From assembly GCF_013782625.1 (NCBI RefSeq), contig NZ_CP056199.1, positions 1,878,588-1,942,587 of the forward strand: a stretch of 64,000 bases of DNA. The letters run 5' to 3'. The translations under genes and the position numbers were made by a program. This document shows, piece after piece, positions 23,011 through 36,648 of this stretch. Every line of letters begins with the position of its first letter. The stretch's first letter is position 1. The notes below the pieces were generated by a model. It had not been told where the DNA came from, searched no databases, and saw only the letters and a list, made by a program, of their open reading frames with translations. Origin of the DNA: Enterobacter sp. RHBSTW-00994 (lineage in GTDB: Bacteria; Pseudomonadota; Gammaproteobacteria; Enterobacterales; Enterobacteriaceae).

Positions 23011-23907
23011 ATGAACAGAAAGTTCAGGGAAATTGACGCAACCCTTCGGGGATTGAATTATTCCACAGATGCCCATTTTAAATGGTTAGTGACCATACTG
23101 CGGTTTGTTGCTAACCGGGATGTTGAGCTACCAGAGATCACCCATGATGATGCTCATCATCGCTGTGAGTTTGGGCTGTGGCTAAATAATCAATTACAGG
23201 ATGAGCAAAACGACAGTCATTATCTGCTCGATATTTCAGCAAAGCACCATCAGGTGCATCAGACGTGTCGACAAATCATGGCGTCTATTGAGCGACAAGA
23301 GGAGTGTCCGGCCTCGTACGATGCGTTTGAAGTTGCGCTGCTGGCATTCACTGAATCGCTTTCTCATTATAAGGCACATTTACTCCAGCTCCGCACGAGC
23401 TACGATGCGTTGACGGGGCTTCCCTTGCGCCGGATTCTGGACGAATCGTTTGATCGACTTAATGCCGGGGCAGAAGAGAGAGGACTGTATCTGCTGTTGC
23501 TCGATATCGATCATTTCAAAAAGGTGAATGACAATTACGGTCATCTGACCGGTGATGCCGTGTTGCGTTCTTTGGCGCTGCATCTTGAGGATAATGTTCG
23601 TCGCTCTGAGTCGGCGTACCGTTACGGAGGTGAAGAATTTATCATTCTTCTTCGGGCGAATAACGACCGTGAAGCCGCCGCTGCTGCAGAACGTCTGCGG
23701 CACATTATTGCTGACGCTGAAACCGTCTTTGGCGGGCATACTATCCGCATCACCTTTACCTCTGGATTGACGCGGGTCCATCGCGGTGAGCCATTGCGCG
23801 AAGTGTTGGAAAGAGCAGATATGGCGCTATACAGAGGTAAACATGGAGGGCGAAATTGCACCATGCTTATTAACCGGAATCTGGATTGTATTAATGTCAG
23901 CACGTAA
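23011..23907 (+). CDS. dgcZ: DgcZ-like zinc-sensing diguanylate cyclase (CZB-GGDEF)
   Basis: A 298-residue cyclase resembling E. coli DgcZ (YdeH). The N-terminal CZB domain (residues about 1-125) has the zinc ligands His22 (Asp-Ala-His), Cys in Arg-Cys-Glu-Phe-Gly near 52, and two His in His-His-Gln-Val-His near 77-80. The GGDEF domain follows with Gly-Gly-Glu-Glu-Phe and Asp-Ile-Asp-His-Phe-Lys. Zinc inhibits DgcZ in E. coli, where it drives poly-GlcNAc production. In E. coli dgcZ lies elsewhere and this site holds yeaI/yeaJ. Confidence 0.88.
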   Translation: MNRKFREIDATLRGLNYSTDAHFKWLVTILRFVANRDVELPEITHDDAHHRCEFGLWLNNQLQDEQNDSHYLLDISAKHHQVHQTCRQIMASIERQEECPASYDAFEVALLAFTESLSHYKAHLLQLRTSYDALTGLPLRRILDESFDRLNAGAEERGLYLLLLDIDHFKKVNDNYGHLTGDAVLRSLALHLEDNVRRSESAYRYGGEEFIILLRANNDREAAAAAERLRHIIADAETVFGGHTIRITFTSGLTRVHRGEPLREVLERADMALYRGKHGGRNCTMLINRNLDCINVST

Positions 23908-23910
23908 ATA

Positions 23911-23939
23911 AATGGCCAGCGGGTTATCCGCTGGCCATT
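23911..23939. terminator. Bidirectional hairpin between dgcZ and yeaH
   Basis: AATGGCCAGCGG-GTTAT-CCGCTGGCCATT is a perfect 12-bp stem between the convergent dgcZ and yeaH genes; no long U tract. Confidence 0.65.
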
Positions 23940-23942
23940 GAG

Positions 23943-27232
<3,290 letters not shown>

Positions 27233-27332
27233 GGCATGCCGTCCTTTCGTTTTTTAGCACAGGATAAGAGCCGTTCGTATAAGTAATGGAGGCTCCCGGA
27301 AGAAAGTTTCTCGCCTCTCACTCTCCAGTGCA

Positions 27333-27347
27333 GCAACCTGTGTGCCA
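27333..27347 (-). promoter_or_regulatory. Sigma-54 promoter of yeaGH
   Basis: On the minus strand TGGCAC-ACAGG-TTGC is a perfect -24/-12 element (GG and GC ten bases apart), about 100 bases before the yeaG start. This fits the known NtrC control of yeaG. The rest of the 27233-27665 gap is the divergent yeaG/mipA regulatory region with no gene seen. Confidence 0.85.
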
Positions 27348-27665
27348 GGTCAGACGCTGGAAACCGCTGGGCGTTCAGGAAAATTTCTTCTTACGTTAAA
27401 GCGTAGATGGCATTTGCAAAACTTGCATGCCAGGAAAATCTAATTTCAATGACATATCAATAACTCATCAAAAAATTTCCACCTTTGTTATAAGGCAAAA
27501 GTGTCGCTTTCATTTCGTCGTCACATAAATGAAAGCTGCTGGTCATCTGAAAAGTTGAAATTAAGGGGTTAATCAAACGCATTAGCAGGCAAAAAATTTT
27601 GGGATGTACGGGAAGGGCAGGTACACTTCACCCGCTGATTATTTGACTACAGGAAAGAATGGATT

Positions 27666-28412
27666 GTGACCAAACTCAAACTTCTGGCATTGGGCGTCCT
27701 TGTTGCCACCTCTGTAAGTACTGCAAATGCAGCCGACCAATGGTCTGTTGGTGCGGGTGTAGGTGTGATCAATAGCCCTTACAAGCAGTATGATCGCGAT
27801 GTGTATCCGGTTCCGGTTGTCACCTATGAAGGCGATAACTTCTGGTTCCGTGGCCTGGGTGGCGGCTACTATCTGTGGAACGATCAGGCGGATAAGCTCT
27901 CCATTATGGCGTACTACGATCCTATGCACTTCAAACCTGGCGACAGTGACAGTACCCCACTGCGCCGTCTCGACAAGCGTAAGAGCACGATGATGGCAGG
28001 TCTGTCGTACGTGCATAACACCCAATATGGCTTCCTGCGTACCGCGCTGGCGGGCGACACGCTGGACAACAACAACGGCTTTATCTGGGATCTTGCCTGG
28101 CTTTATCGCTACACCAATGGCGGTCTGACTTTGACCCCGGGTATTGGTGTGCAATACAGCAGTGAGAACTATAACGACTACTATTATGGTGTTTCCAAAA
28201 ACGAATCCCGCCGCAGTGGTCTTAAGACCTACGGTGCTGATGACGGCTGGGATCCGTACCTGGAGCTTACCGCGAGCTATAATTTCCTCGGCGACTGGAG
28301 CGTATACGGCACAGGCCGCTATGTGCGTCTTAGCGATGAAGTGAAAGATAGCCCGATGGTGGACAAATCCTGGTCAGGTATCTTCTCAGTCGGTGTTAGC
28401 TACAAATTCTGA
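27666..28412 (+). CDS. mipA: MipA, OmpV-family outer-membrane scaffold protein
   Basis: A 248-residue outer-membrane beta-barrel (OmpV/MipA family) matching E. coli MipA, which links MltA and PBP1B in murein synthesis. Signal peptide residues 1-22 (Ala-Asn-Ala cleavage). Alternating aromatic strands (Asn-Phe-Trp-Phe-Arg-Gly-Leu-Gly-Gly-Gly-Tyr-Tyr) and a terminal Tyr-Lys-Phe are typical. Starts at GTG 27666 with CAGGAAAG upstream; the nearby ATG is out of frame. Confidence 0.94.
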   Translation: MTKLKLLALGVLVATSVSTANAADQWSVGAGVGVINSPYKQYDRDVYPVPVVTYEGDNFWFRGLGGGYYLWNDQADKLSIMAYYDPMHFKPGDSDSTPLRRLDKRKSTMMAGLSYVHNTQYGFLRTALAGDTLDNNNGFIWDLAWLYRYTNGGLTLTPGIGVQYSSENYNDYYYGVSKNESRRSGLKTYGADDGWDPYLELTASYNFLGDWSVYGTGRYVRLSDEVKDSPMVDKSWSGIFSVGVSYKF

Positions 28413-28446
28413 TTGTGCATTATTACAGTGCATTCTATGCATCATG

Positions 28447-28467
28447 ACGGGGCGCTTGCGCCCCGTT
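28447..28467 (+). terminator. mipA terminator
   Basis: ACGGGGCGC-TT-GCGCCCCGTTT: a strong 9-bp stem and short T run 35 bases after the mipA stop. Confidence 0.75.
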
Positions 28468-28502
28468 TGCTTTATGGTGGTGCAGAAAAACAGGAGAACA
28501 CT

Positions 28503-29357
28503 ATGAACGCAAAATCGGTGACTTTTTCTCGTTCGCATACGCTTGCCGCAATCGGGCAAGGCACATGGTATATGGGTGAAAAAGCCAGCCAACGCAACGA
28601 CGAAGTGAATGCACTGCGCGCGGGCATTGATCTTGGCCTGACATTGATTGACACCGCTGAAATGTATGCTGAAGGCGGGGCTGAACGGGTTGTAGGAGAA
28701 GCGATCAAAGGACAACGTGATAATGTCTACCTGGTCTCTAAAGTTTATCCCTGGAATGCAGGTGGTTCTAAAGGTCAGGCTGCTTGTGAAGCCAGCCTTC
28801 GACGTCTGGGAACCGATCATATTGACCTGTACTTGCTGCATTGGCGAGGCGATATCCCTCTGGATGAAACCCTTCAACTCATGATCCGGCTTCAGCAGCA
28901 GGGCAAGATTGGTCGCTGGGGCGTCTCGAATCTGGATCTCGGAGATATGCAGGAACTGTGGAGCGAGGAAGGGGGGGCTGATTGTGCAACCAACCAGGTT
29001 CTGTATCATCTGGCTTCCCGTGGTATTGAATATGACCTGCTTCCCTGGTGTCAGGAACATGCGATACCGGTGATGGCCTATTGTCCGTTAGCTCAGGCGG
29101 GACGGCTGAGATCGGATTTAATGAATCATCCGGTCGTGAACGAGATTGCCCATAATCATCAGTCCACAGTTGCACAGATTTTGCTGGCGTGGGTCATCAG
29201 TCATCAGGATGTTATGGCTATCCCTAAGGCGGCGTCGATTGCACATGTCAGGGAAAATGCTGGTGCACTCGATATCATGCTGAGCGCTGAAGAGCTGATT
29301 AGACTGGGCAGTGCATTTCCTGCACCAAAACATAAAAGCCCGTTAGATATGGTGTAA
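28503..29357 (+). CDS. yeaE: YeaE, aldo-keto reductase
   Basis: A 284-residue aldo-keto reductase, same length as E. coli YeaE, which reduces methylglyoxal with NADPH. Asp-Thr-Ala-Glu-Met-Tyr (catalytic Asp/Tyr, near residue 52), Val-Ser-Lys-Val-Tyr-Pro (Lys, near 79) and Leu-Leu-His-Trp (His, near 112) form the tetrad. ATG 28503 follows AGGAGAACACT; the frame extends upstream without a ribosome site. Confidence 0.93.
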   Translation: MNAKSVTFSRSHTLAAIGQGTWYMGEKASQRNDEVNALRAGIDLGLTLIDTAEMYAEGGAERVVGEAIKGQRDNVYLVSKVYPWNAGGSKGQAACEASLRRLGTDHIDLYLLHWRGDIPLDETLQLMIRLQQQGKIGRWGVSNLDLGDMQELWSEEGGADCATNQVLYHLASRGIEYDLLPWCQEHAIPVMAYCPLAQAGRLRSDLMNHPVVNEIAHNHQSTVAQILLAWVISHQDVMAIPKAASIAHVRENAGALDIMLSAEELIRLGSAFPAPKHKSPLDMV

Positions 29358-29368
29358 CGGGCTTTTTA
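29336..29368 (+). terminator. yeaE terminator overlapping its stop codon
   Basis: AAGCCCGTTA pairs with TAACGGGCTT across the yeaE stop and is followed by TTTT; the stem starts inside the last codons. A second hairpin (TACCCTCTC / GAGAGGGTA, 29368-29392) follows. Confidence 0.8.
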
Positions 29369-29402
29369 CCCTCTCATCACTGGAGAGGGTAAGGCGTCGG
29401 CA

Positions 29403-30287
29403 TCAGCGTTTAACGATGCGGATCGTCTGAGCCAGACGAGAAGGTTTATCTCCGCTGGCTTTTTGCAGTGGAGAGACACAGGCTGTTTCAACACAGACGA
29501 AGGTTTTGTAACCGTCATCCGGAACATCGCCCATGCTCACAGAAAGTGCGGGACCTGGATTCCAGCCCACAACGTTACTGTTGTGGTGGTGGATAACCTC
29601 GATGCCACGATTCAGTTTTGTATCGTGGATCACGCTGCATGCTTCTGGGTTCAGATAAACACGGTCTGTGCGGTCAGGGAAGGTCTGCACGCCGTCGGTT
29701 AATTTTCCTTCTTTGGCGTTATCGACTTTGTCGATATAGGTATCGCCAAGTCCGCTTACTTTTACTGCATTGATATCACCTACGTTGAAATAGGTGTGCA
29801 GGGCAGAAGAGGTTTCGAAGTCACCGTGGGCTTCGAGTTCGATTTCGCAGGTTTTGCCCAGCTTGAAGCGTGCGTACAGGGTGAAATCGTGCGGCCAAAG
29901 TGCGTGCGTTTCATCATTGCTGTGCAGCTCAAAGGTCAATACAGCACCGTTGTCATCTTCGTTATGTGCTTTCAGTGTCCACTGCTGGTTACGGGCGAAA
30001 CCGTGAGAGGGCAAACCTTGTTCTGCTGCCGGGCCAAACCATGGCCAACAGACAGGAACGCCTCCGCGGATCGCGGCCCCTTTTTTGAAAGAGGTGACAG
30101 CGCTCAGCCACAGACCTTCTTCTTCCCCTTCAGGCTTCCAGGAGAGAAGGTGCGCACCATTGAGTGCAACAGATGCTTTAACACGCGGATGATCGACGAC
30201 AATAATGTCAGCTTCATCAATCTTGCGGCGGGAAAGCACAGGGGTAAGTTGTTCGACTACCGGAAGTGCAAAAATTGTTTTAATCAT
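29403..30287 (-). CDS. yeaD: YeaD, glucose-6-phosphate 1-epimerase-like mutarotase
   Basis: A 294-residue galactose-mutarotase-fold protein matching E. coli YeaD, a D-hexose-6-phosphate epimerase-like enzyme. Conserved Gly-Gly-Val-Pro-Val-Cys-Trp-Pro-Trp-Phe-Gly near residue 75, His-Gly-Phe-Ala-Arg near 95 (His/Arg catalytic) and Phe-Val-Cys-Val-Glu near 265 (Glu). It is 75 bases downstream of gapA with a terminator between, so it probably receives readthrough plus its own transcription. Confidence 0.93.
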   Translation of the reverse strand: MIKTIFALPVVEQLTPVLSRRKIDEADIIVVDHPRVKASVALNGAHLLSWKPEGEEEGLWLSAVTSFKKGAAIRGGVPVCWPWFGPAAEQGLPSHGFARNQQWTLKAHNEDDNGAVLTFELHSNDETHALWPHDFTLYARFKLGKTCEIELEAHGDFETSSALHTYFNVGDINAVKVSGLGDTYIDKVDNAKEGKLTDGVQTFPDRTDRVYLNPEACSVIHDTKLNRGIEVIHHHNSNVVGWNPGPALSVSMGDVPDDGYKTFVCVETACVSPLQKASGDKPSRLAQTIRIVKR

Positions 30288-30313
30288 TACGCAATCCTCT
30301 GTCTTTAAAGCAA

Positions 30314-30341
30314 TAAAAAAGGCGACCGAAGTCGCCTTTTT
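30314..30341 (-). terminator. gapA terminator
   Basis: AAAAAAGGCGAC-CGAA-GTCGCCTTTTT: perfect stem with U runs on both strands, between gapA and yeaD. Confidence 0.92.
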
Positions 30342-30362
30342 GGATCAGTTTCTCATCTCAAC

Positions 30363-31370
<1,008 letters not shown>

Positions 31371-31565
31371 CTATTTGTTAGTGAATAAAAGGTTGCCTGT
31401 AAAATTACAAAAACCTTACGCAGCGTCAAGCGGAATCGTGTCAATCATTGCGACAAATCAATCCTGTGACTAACGTTTGTGCGACTGACTCGCCTCACTT
31501 TCCCTTTGAGCTAGCAACCACATGGGGGCTGCGCCCGGAATTTTAAAGGCCCGTCAGTATAAAAA

Positions 31566-31581
31566 TGTGATTCGCATCACA
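31566..31581. promoter_or_regulatory. CRP site in the gapA-msrB intergenic region
   Basis: TGTGATTCGCATCACA is a perfect TGTGA-N6-TCACA palindrome, about 210 bases before gapA and 120 bases before msrB. Confidence 0.75.
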
Positions 31582-31699
31582 ATTGACTGACCGGCTTTTC
31601 GCGACAAGTAAGTTTAGAACAAAAGTTCAGACTTCAGTGTTAATGTTTTGTTAGAATCCGGGTGAGAAGGTGTCTGTTTCTACAGCGAGATGTAAGCAT

Positions 31700-32113
31700 A
31701 TGTCGAACCAACGTAACCCTGATGAACTGAAAAAAAATCTCACCGAAATGCAGTTCTATGTCACCCAAAATCATGGGACAGAACCGCCATTTACCGGGCG
31801 TTTATTGCACAATAAGCGAGACGGTATCTACCACTGCCTGGTGTGTGACGAACCATTGTTCACTTCGCAATCAAAATACGATTCTGGCTGTGGCTGGCCG
31901 AGCTTTTATGAGCCGGTAAGCGATGACGCAATTCGTTACCTGAATGACACAACCCACGGTATGCAGCGCACGGAAATCCGCTGCGGAAACTGTGATGCAC
32001 ATCTCGGGCATGTATTCCCGGATGGCCCTCAACCGACAGGCGAGCGTTTCTGTGTTAATTCCGCATCATTGAGCTTCAGTGATGATGAAAATGGTGACCA
32101 GACTAAAGGTTGA
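31700..32113 (+). CDS. msrB: MsrB, methionine-R-sulfoxide reductase
   Basis: A 137-residue MsrB (YeaA), repairing R-methionine sulfoxide. Zinc ligands in Cys-Leu-Val-Cys (near residue 45) and Cys-Gly-Asn-Cys (near 94); catalytic Cys in Arg-Phe-Cys-Val-Asn-Ser near 117; resolving-site pattern as in E. coli. ATG 31700 chosen by alignment; upstream ATG-like start at 31670 is not conserved. Confidence 0.95.
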   Translation: MSNQRNPDELKKNLTEMQFYVTQNHGTEPPFTGRLLHNKRDGIYHCLVCDEPLFTSQSKYDSGCGWPSFYEPVSDDAIRYLNDTTHGMQRTEIRCGNCDAHLGHVFPDGPQPTGERFCVNSASLSFSDDENGDQTKG

Positions 32114-32154
32114 AAAAACGATTCAGCAAATTATTCCTTTGAAAGGGAGATATC

Positions 32155-32430
32155 ATGAATATTGAGGACATGATTCACAGCATGACGCCGGACATTTATC
32201 AGCGTCTGGTCACTGCCGTTGAACTCGGAAAATGGCCTGATGGTGTGGCGCTGACTGCGGAGCAAAAAGAGAACAGTTTGCAACTGGTGATGCTGTGGCA
32301 GGCTCGCAATAACACGGATGCCCAGCACATGACCATCGACACACAAGGTCAGATGGTGATGAAAAGCAAGCGTGAGCTAAAAGAAGACTTTGGTATCACG
32401 CCGAAGCCGATTGCGACATTTAGATCCTGA
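32155..32430 (+). CDS. yeaC: YeaC, DUF1315 protein
   Basis: A 91-residue DUF1315 protein following msrB by 41 bases with AAAGGGAGAT at its start; the pair is probably one operon, as in E. coli. Conserved Met-Thr-Pro-Asp-Ile-Tyr-Gln-Arg-Leu and Gly-Lys-Trp-Pro-Asp-Gly. Function unknown. Confidence 0.92.
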   Translation: MNIEDMIHSMTPDIYQRLVTAVELGKWPDGVALTAEQKENSLQLVMLWQARNNTDAQHMTIDTQGQMVMKSKRELKEDFGITPKPIATFRS

Positions 32431-32489
32431 TTGTTCTCATCCCTCTGGGGCAAATCTTTCGTTTGCTCCGGAGGAAGAGAACAGGGCGA

Positions 32490-32834
32490 TCACTTCTTAT
32501 CCATCATCGCTTTAAGATTGGCAAACGGGTTGTATTTGGCTTCGCCAACGCTATCCTGCGCGTCTTCCCCTGCCACAACCGTTGAACCATATTGGTCGGC
32601 TTCGGTGTATTTCGAATGTTCATGGTCATGGCAGTACAGGCACAACATTTCCCAGTTGCTGCCATCCTCAGGGTTATTCGAGTGGTCGTGGTCGATATGA
32701 TGCACGGTCAGTTCGCGCAAATTCGAATAGACGAACTCACGAGAACAGCGCCCACAAACCCAGGGGAAGAGCTTTAGCGCCTTTTCCCGATAACCGACTT
32801 CCAGTCGCGCGTAATTTTTAGGGATAAAAGCCAT
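32490..32834 (-). CDS. yajD: YajD, HNH-nuclease-fold protein
   Basis: A 114-residue HNH-domain protein closely matching E. coli YajD. Zinc cysteines Cys-Gly-Arg-Cys near residue 26 and Cys-Leu-Tyr-Cys near 69; HNH core His-His-Ile-Asp-His-Asp-His near 44, with Asn-Pro-Glu-Asp and His-Asp-His-Glu-His. The role is unknown. In E. coli K-12 yajD lies far away (near tsx), so its place between yeaC and pncA is a positional difference. ATG 32834 by alignment. Confidence 0.9.
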   Translation of the reverse strand: MAFIPKNYARLEVGYREKALKLFPWVCGRCSREFVYSNLRELTVHHIDHDHSNNPEDGSNWEMLCLYCHDHEHSKYTEADQYGSTVVAGEDAQDSVGEAKYNPFANLKAMMDKK

Positions 32835-32896
32835 AATCCTCAAGTCTCCTGCTTAAATGATGAGCGATAGCAAACGTGCTATCGCTGATTGATGCT

Positions 32897-33538
32897 TTAC
32901 GGCTGGGTCTCTTCCCAGTCTGCCAGTGTATACAGCGTTGCACCCGCAACTGACATCTCCATAAAGGCTAATGTGCTGTCCTGCGTCTGAATGTTGACGC
33001 CCCGACATCCGTCGGTGATTACGCTGACGTTGTACCCGAGTTTGAGTGCGTCCAGTACCGTAAATTTCACGCAGTAATCTGTCGCCAGCCCCATTACGAT
33101 GAGATCGCGGATCTCATGGTGGCGCAACCAGGCATCCAGTTCCGTCTTTTGGCGATGACCGTTGTCAAAAAACGCACTGTAGCTGTCAATGCGTGGGTTT
33201 TCACCTTTGTGGAAGACAGCATCAATCGCTTTCTGGTTCAGCAGCGGGTGCAGTTCCGCACCTGGCGTTTGCTGAACACAATGATCGGGCCAGAACGTTT
33301 GCGCCAGTCCATCAAGTTCTCCCTGGGTGAAGGGAGCAACGTGATGCTGGCTGGCGAAACTGCCGTGGTTCGCAGGATGCCAGTCCTGGCTTGCGACAAC
33401 GGCGTCTTCGCGCGCGTTGCACCAGGCAATAAGCCTGTTTGCCACGTCGATGGTGCTGTCACCTTCGGTGACAGCCAGCGCGCCACCCGCACAGAAGTCA
33501 TTTTGCAGATCAACCAGTAGCAAAGCACGATGTGACAT
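32897..33538 (-). CDS. pncA: PncA, nicotinamidase
   Basis: A 213-residue cysteine hydrolase converting nicotinamide to nicotinate for NAD salvage. Catalytic Asp in Val-Asp-Leu-Gln-Asn-Asp-Phe (near residue 10), Lys in Phe-His-Lys-Gly (near 111) and Cys in Asp-Tyr-Cys-Val-Lys (near 156). It lies 9 bases after ansA on the same strand, the known ansA-pncA operon. Confidence 0.95.
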   Translation of the reverse strand: MSHRALLLVDLQNDFCAGGALAVTEGDSTIDVANRLIAWCNAREDAVVASQDWHPANHGSFASQHHVAPFTQGELDGLAQTFWPDHCVQQTPGAELHPLLNQKAIDAVFHKGENPRIDSYSAFFDNGHRQKTELDAWLRHHEIRDLIVMGLATDYCVKFTVLDALKLGYNVSVITDGCRGVNIQTQDSTLAFMEMSVAGATLYTLADWEETQP

Positions 33539-33547
33539 ACGAGCTCC

Positions 33548-34564
33548 TTATTCGTCTGGCGTCAGTTCGCCGCGCAGATTTTGCATCATGGCATTGCGGA
33601 TGGACTGTACATCCAGATCCTGACTGAGTAAGTAGTGAAGTTTAGTCAGCGTCGCCTCGACCGTCATATCAAAACCGCTAATCACCCCCGCATGCGCCAG
33701 CGCATTCCCGGTTGCATAGCCTCCCATGTTAACTTTGCCAGACATACATTGAGTCAGGTTGACGACGACAATCCCGCGTTCACTTGCTTCCTGTAGTTCT
33801 TTCAGGAACTCGCCGTTCTGCGGGGCATTACCCACACCGTAAGAACGCAGGATCAGGGCCTTCACTGGCTGGCGCAGGAAGTTGCGCACCACGTCGGCGG
33901 AAATTCCCGGATAGATGGTTACCACGCCGATAGGTTGTGGCGTAATCGGATGGACAATCAGTTCACCTGCGGTATGGGGGGCAGGCGGTGTTCCCAGACG
34001 GCGAATATGGATCCCCGCTTCCAGCAAGGGTTGTAGATTTGGCGAGGCAAAGGCATCAAAACCATCGGCATGGGCTTTCGTGGTGCGGTTGCCGCGATAC
34101 AGACGATTGTTAAAGAACAGCGATACTTCATTGATCGGGTAGTTAGCCGCTACGTACAGAGAGTTAAGCAAATTGATCTGCCCGTCTGAGCGCAACTCGG
34201 CCAGCGGGATTTGTGAGCCAGTGACAATGACAGGCTTACCCAGATTTTCCAGCATGAACGAGAGGGCCGACGCGGTAAACGCCATGGTGTCAGTGCCGTG
34301 CAGAATGACAAAACCATCGTACTTGTCGTAGTTAGCCTGAATATCGTCAGCAATATGCTGCCAGTCTTCCGGCGTCATATCTGAGGAATCCATCAATGGT
34401 TCATATTCGTGGATGGTGAAATCTGGCATTTCCGGGCGATGAAACTCCGGCATCAAGGCGAGCTGACGTTGCAGGTGACCGGATACCGGGATATAGCCAT
34501 TTTCAGAGCGCTGCATACCAATAGTCCCGCCGGTATACGCTACATAGATTGATTTCTTCTGCAT
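33548..34564 (-). CDS. ansA: AnsA, cytoplasmic L-asparaginase I
   Basis: A 338-residue type-I asparaginase hydrolysing asparagine to aspartate and ammonia. Catalytic Thr in Tyr-Thr-Gly-Gly-Thr-Ile-Gly near residue 10 and Thr/Asp in His-Gly-Thr-Asp-Thr-Met near 88. No signal peptide, consistent with the cytoplasmic low-affinity enzyme. ATG 34564 matches E. coli AnsA. Confidence 0.95.
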   Translation of the reverse strand: MQKKSIYVAYTGGTIGMQRSENGYIPVSGHLQRQLALMPEFHRPEMPDFTIHEYEPLMDSSDMTPEDWQHIADDIQANYDKYDGFVILHGTDTMAFTASALSFMLENLGKPVIVTGSQIPLAELRSDGQINLLNSLYVAANYPINEVSLFFNNRLYRGNRTTKAHADGFDAFASPNLQPLLEAGIHIRRLGTPPAPHTAGELIVHPITPQPIGVVTIYPGISADVVRNFLRQPVKALILRSYGVGNAPQNGEFLKELQEASERGIVVVNLTQCMSGKVNMGGYATGNALAHAGVISGFDMTVEATLTKLHYLLSQDLDVQSIRNAMMQNLRGELTPDE

Positions 34565-34595
34565 GATAGTGAGTTTCTTGTGCTTCAAAGAAAAA

Positions 34596-34619
34596 TCCCC
34601 TCTTCTCGCAAAGAGGGGA
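34596..34619 (-). terminator. sppA terminator
   Basis: TCCCCTCTT-CTCGCA-AAGAGGGGA then TTTTT on the minus strand, 7 bases after the sppA stop and before ansA. Confidence 0.9.
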
Positions 34620-34625
34620 CCGGTT

Positions 34626-36482
34626 TTAACGTACGTTTGCGCAGGTCAGGCAAAACGCATAACGGCTCTGTGGATCATTAAAGGTGGCGAGTTTGTCGCT
34701 TTCCACTTTCATCGCTTTTGCAGCAGTAGCGACAGGGGCTGGCAGGTACGCCTGCAAAGCGTCTGGCAACATGGCACGCACGGAGCCAGACATACTATCC
34801 ATCACCATATCGAAGAAAGACGGTTCATCCTGGTAGTATTCAACATGCCATTGTTTGAGTTTTGCCAGTTCAGCCGCTTTGGCTACGGCGTCATCAAAAT
34901 CACCAAGGCTGTCCACCAGACCGTTGTTCTTCGCATCTTGCCCGGTCCAGACGTGACCTTGCGCAATCTGGTCGATCTGTTCAGGTGTTTTTTTACGGGA
35001 ATCGGCCACCAGCGAGATGAAGCGCTTATAGCCGCTTTCAATGCTGAGCTGCATCATTTCCGACACTTCTGGCGGCAGGGCTTTCGTTACGGAGATGTCA
35101 GCCAGGGGAGAGGTCGAAACGCCATCCGTATGAACGCCCAGATAATCAAGGCTGTTCTCAACGGTATTAATGACGCCGAAGATCCCGATGGAGCCGGTCA
35201 ATGTGCTTGGGTTGGCCACAATATAGTTAGCAGGCGTGGAGATCCAGTAACCACCTGATGCCGCCATTCCCCCCATGGAGACCACAACCGGCTTGCCTGC
35301 CGCGCGGGCGGCGACCAGTTCAGCGCGGATCACTTCAGAGGCGCTAACGCTACCACCAGGACTGTTGACGCGCAGGACGATGGCTTTGACTTTTGGATCA
35401 AGGCGGGCATCGCGGATCTGTGAGGCCGTGGTATCACCGCCGACATTTCCCGGCGTTTCCTGGCCGTCCATAATGGCGCCGTTGGCGAATACCACCGCCA
35501 CGCTGCTGCCAGTTTCCGCTGGTTTCTTCGGCGTGTAATCGTACAGGCTTATCGCACTGTAATTTTTATCTTCTTTGCTCCAGCCAAACTGTTTGGTCAG
35601 GGCTTTTTCTATTTCTGCACTGGAACCCAGTGCATCCACCAGTTTGTTATCGAGGGCATATTTCGCGGTATCACCCTCCGCTTTACGCAACCCAGCCAGC
35701 ATTCCTTGTGCTCCAGGGAAGACTTGCTCAGCAGTGATCTGGCGGTTGGCCGCAATCGTGCCCAGATAGTTCTGCCACAGCTCGCCAATCCAGCGGCTGT
35801 CTGCTTCACGGGCAGCAGGTGACATATCATCACGGATAAACGGTTCTACGGCAGATTTATAGGTCCCGACACGGAAAACATGCGTGGTGACTTTCAGTTT
35901 ATCGAGCAGCGATTTGTAGTACAGACCGTTGGTTGCAAACCCATGCAGATCGACAGTACCTTGTGGCGAAAGCCAAATTTTATTTGCAAAACTCGCCAGA
36001 TAATATTGTCCCTGGCTGTAGCTATCACCGACGGCAATCACTGGTTTGCCGCTGTCGCGGAATTCGCGTAATGCTTTACCGATGTACTGCATCGAGGGTT
36101 GATCAGCCCCGGCAAAGTTTTTCAGATCGAGAACGATCCCGGTAATGTTGCGATCGTCTTTTGCCTGGCGAATAGCATCGACGATATCAAAGAGCGAGTT
36201 TTCCTGCAGACGATCGGATGTTGCACCAAACAGTTGACGGCCAATCACGCCCAGGCGGTTGCTGGTGGATGGCTTATCAACGATAACTCCGGCAATATCA
36301 AGCAACAATGCGCCGCGGGTCGAATGTTGCGCCTGGCTGGTGCTGCTGATGTGCATCCAGATGCCCGCACAAACCAGAACCAGGAAGATGAAAAACAAGT
36401 TCATCATCAGTTCGCGGACAAAGTTGAGCAGTCGCCACGTCCATTTAAAGAAGCCGGCAAAGATTCGCCAAAGGGTTCGCAT
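34626..36482 (-). CDS. sppA: SppA, signal peptide peptidase (protease IV)
   Basis: A 618-residue inner-membrane serine protease that degrades cleaved signal peptides. One N-terminal TM (residues about 26-47). Two duplicated domains: Lys209 in Gly-Thr-Tyr-Lys-Ser-Ala is the general base, and Ser in Met-Ala-Ala-Ser-Gly-Gly-Tyr (near 409) is the nucleophile. It forms a tetrameric bowl on the periplasmic side. Length matches E. coli. Confidence 0.96.
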   Translation of the reverse strand: MRTLWRIFAGFFKWTWRLLNFVRELMMNLFFIFLVLVCAGIWMHISSTSQAQHSTRGALLLDIAGVIVDKPSTSNRLGVIGRQLFGATSDRLQENSLFDIVDAIRQAKDDRNITGIVLDLKNFAGADQPSMQYIGKALREFRDSGKPVIAVGDSYSQGQYYLASFANKIWLSPQGTVDLHGFATNGLYYKSLLDKLKVTTHVFRVGTYKSAVEPFIRDDMSPAAREADSRWIGELWQNYLGTIAANRQITAEQVFPGAQGMLAGLRKAEGDTAKYALDNKLVDALGSSAEIEKALTKQFGWSKEDKNYSAISLYDYTPKKPAETGSSVAVVFANGAIMDGQETPGNVGGDTTASQIRDARLDPKVKAIVLRVNSPGGSVSASEVIRAELVAARAAGKPVVVSMGGMAASGGYWISTPANYIVANPSTLTGSIGIFGVINTVENSLDYLGVHTDGVSTSPLADISVTKALPPEVSEMMQLSIESGYKRFISLVADSRKKTPEQIDQIAQGHVWTGQDAKNNGLVDSLGDFDDAVAKAAELAKLKQWHVEYYQDEPSFFDMVMDSMSGSVRAMLPDALQAYLPAPVATAAKAMKVESDKLATFNDPQSRYAFCLTCANVR

Positions 36483-36648
36483 GTATTCTCCCTAACCAGA
36501 TAATAACGGTTCCGTCGCTACTGGACGGCAATGTGGGGTTATCGTAATGACCCAACCGCCACTTGTCAGCAGGAATCGCCCACCGCGCTGTAACAAAATC
36601 TGCTGTCGTGTTAATTTTGTGAGCAAATTTCAAGACAGGAGTTAATTA

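Noticed and set aside
23011..23907. Assignment of this cyclase as yeaI or yeaJ (dgcJ) by position
   Set aside because: The N-terminus is a zinc-binding CZB domain without membrane spans, which fits DgcZ and not the membrane proteins YeaI/YeaJ.
34563..35258. Long open frame antisense to sppA
   Set aside because: Explained by sppA codon pattern; unlike any known family.
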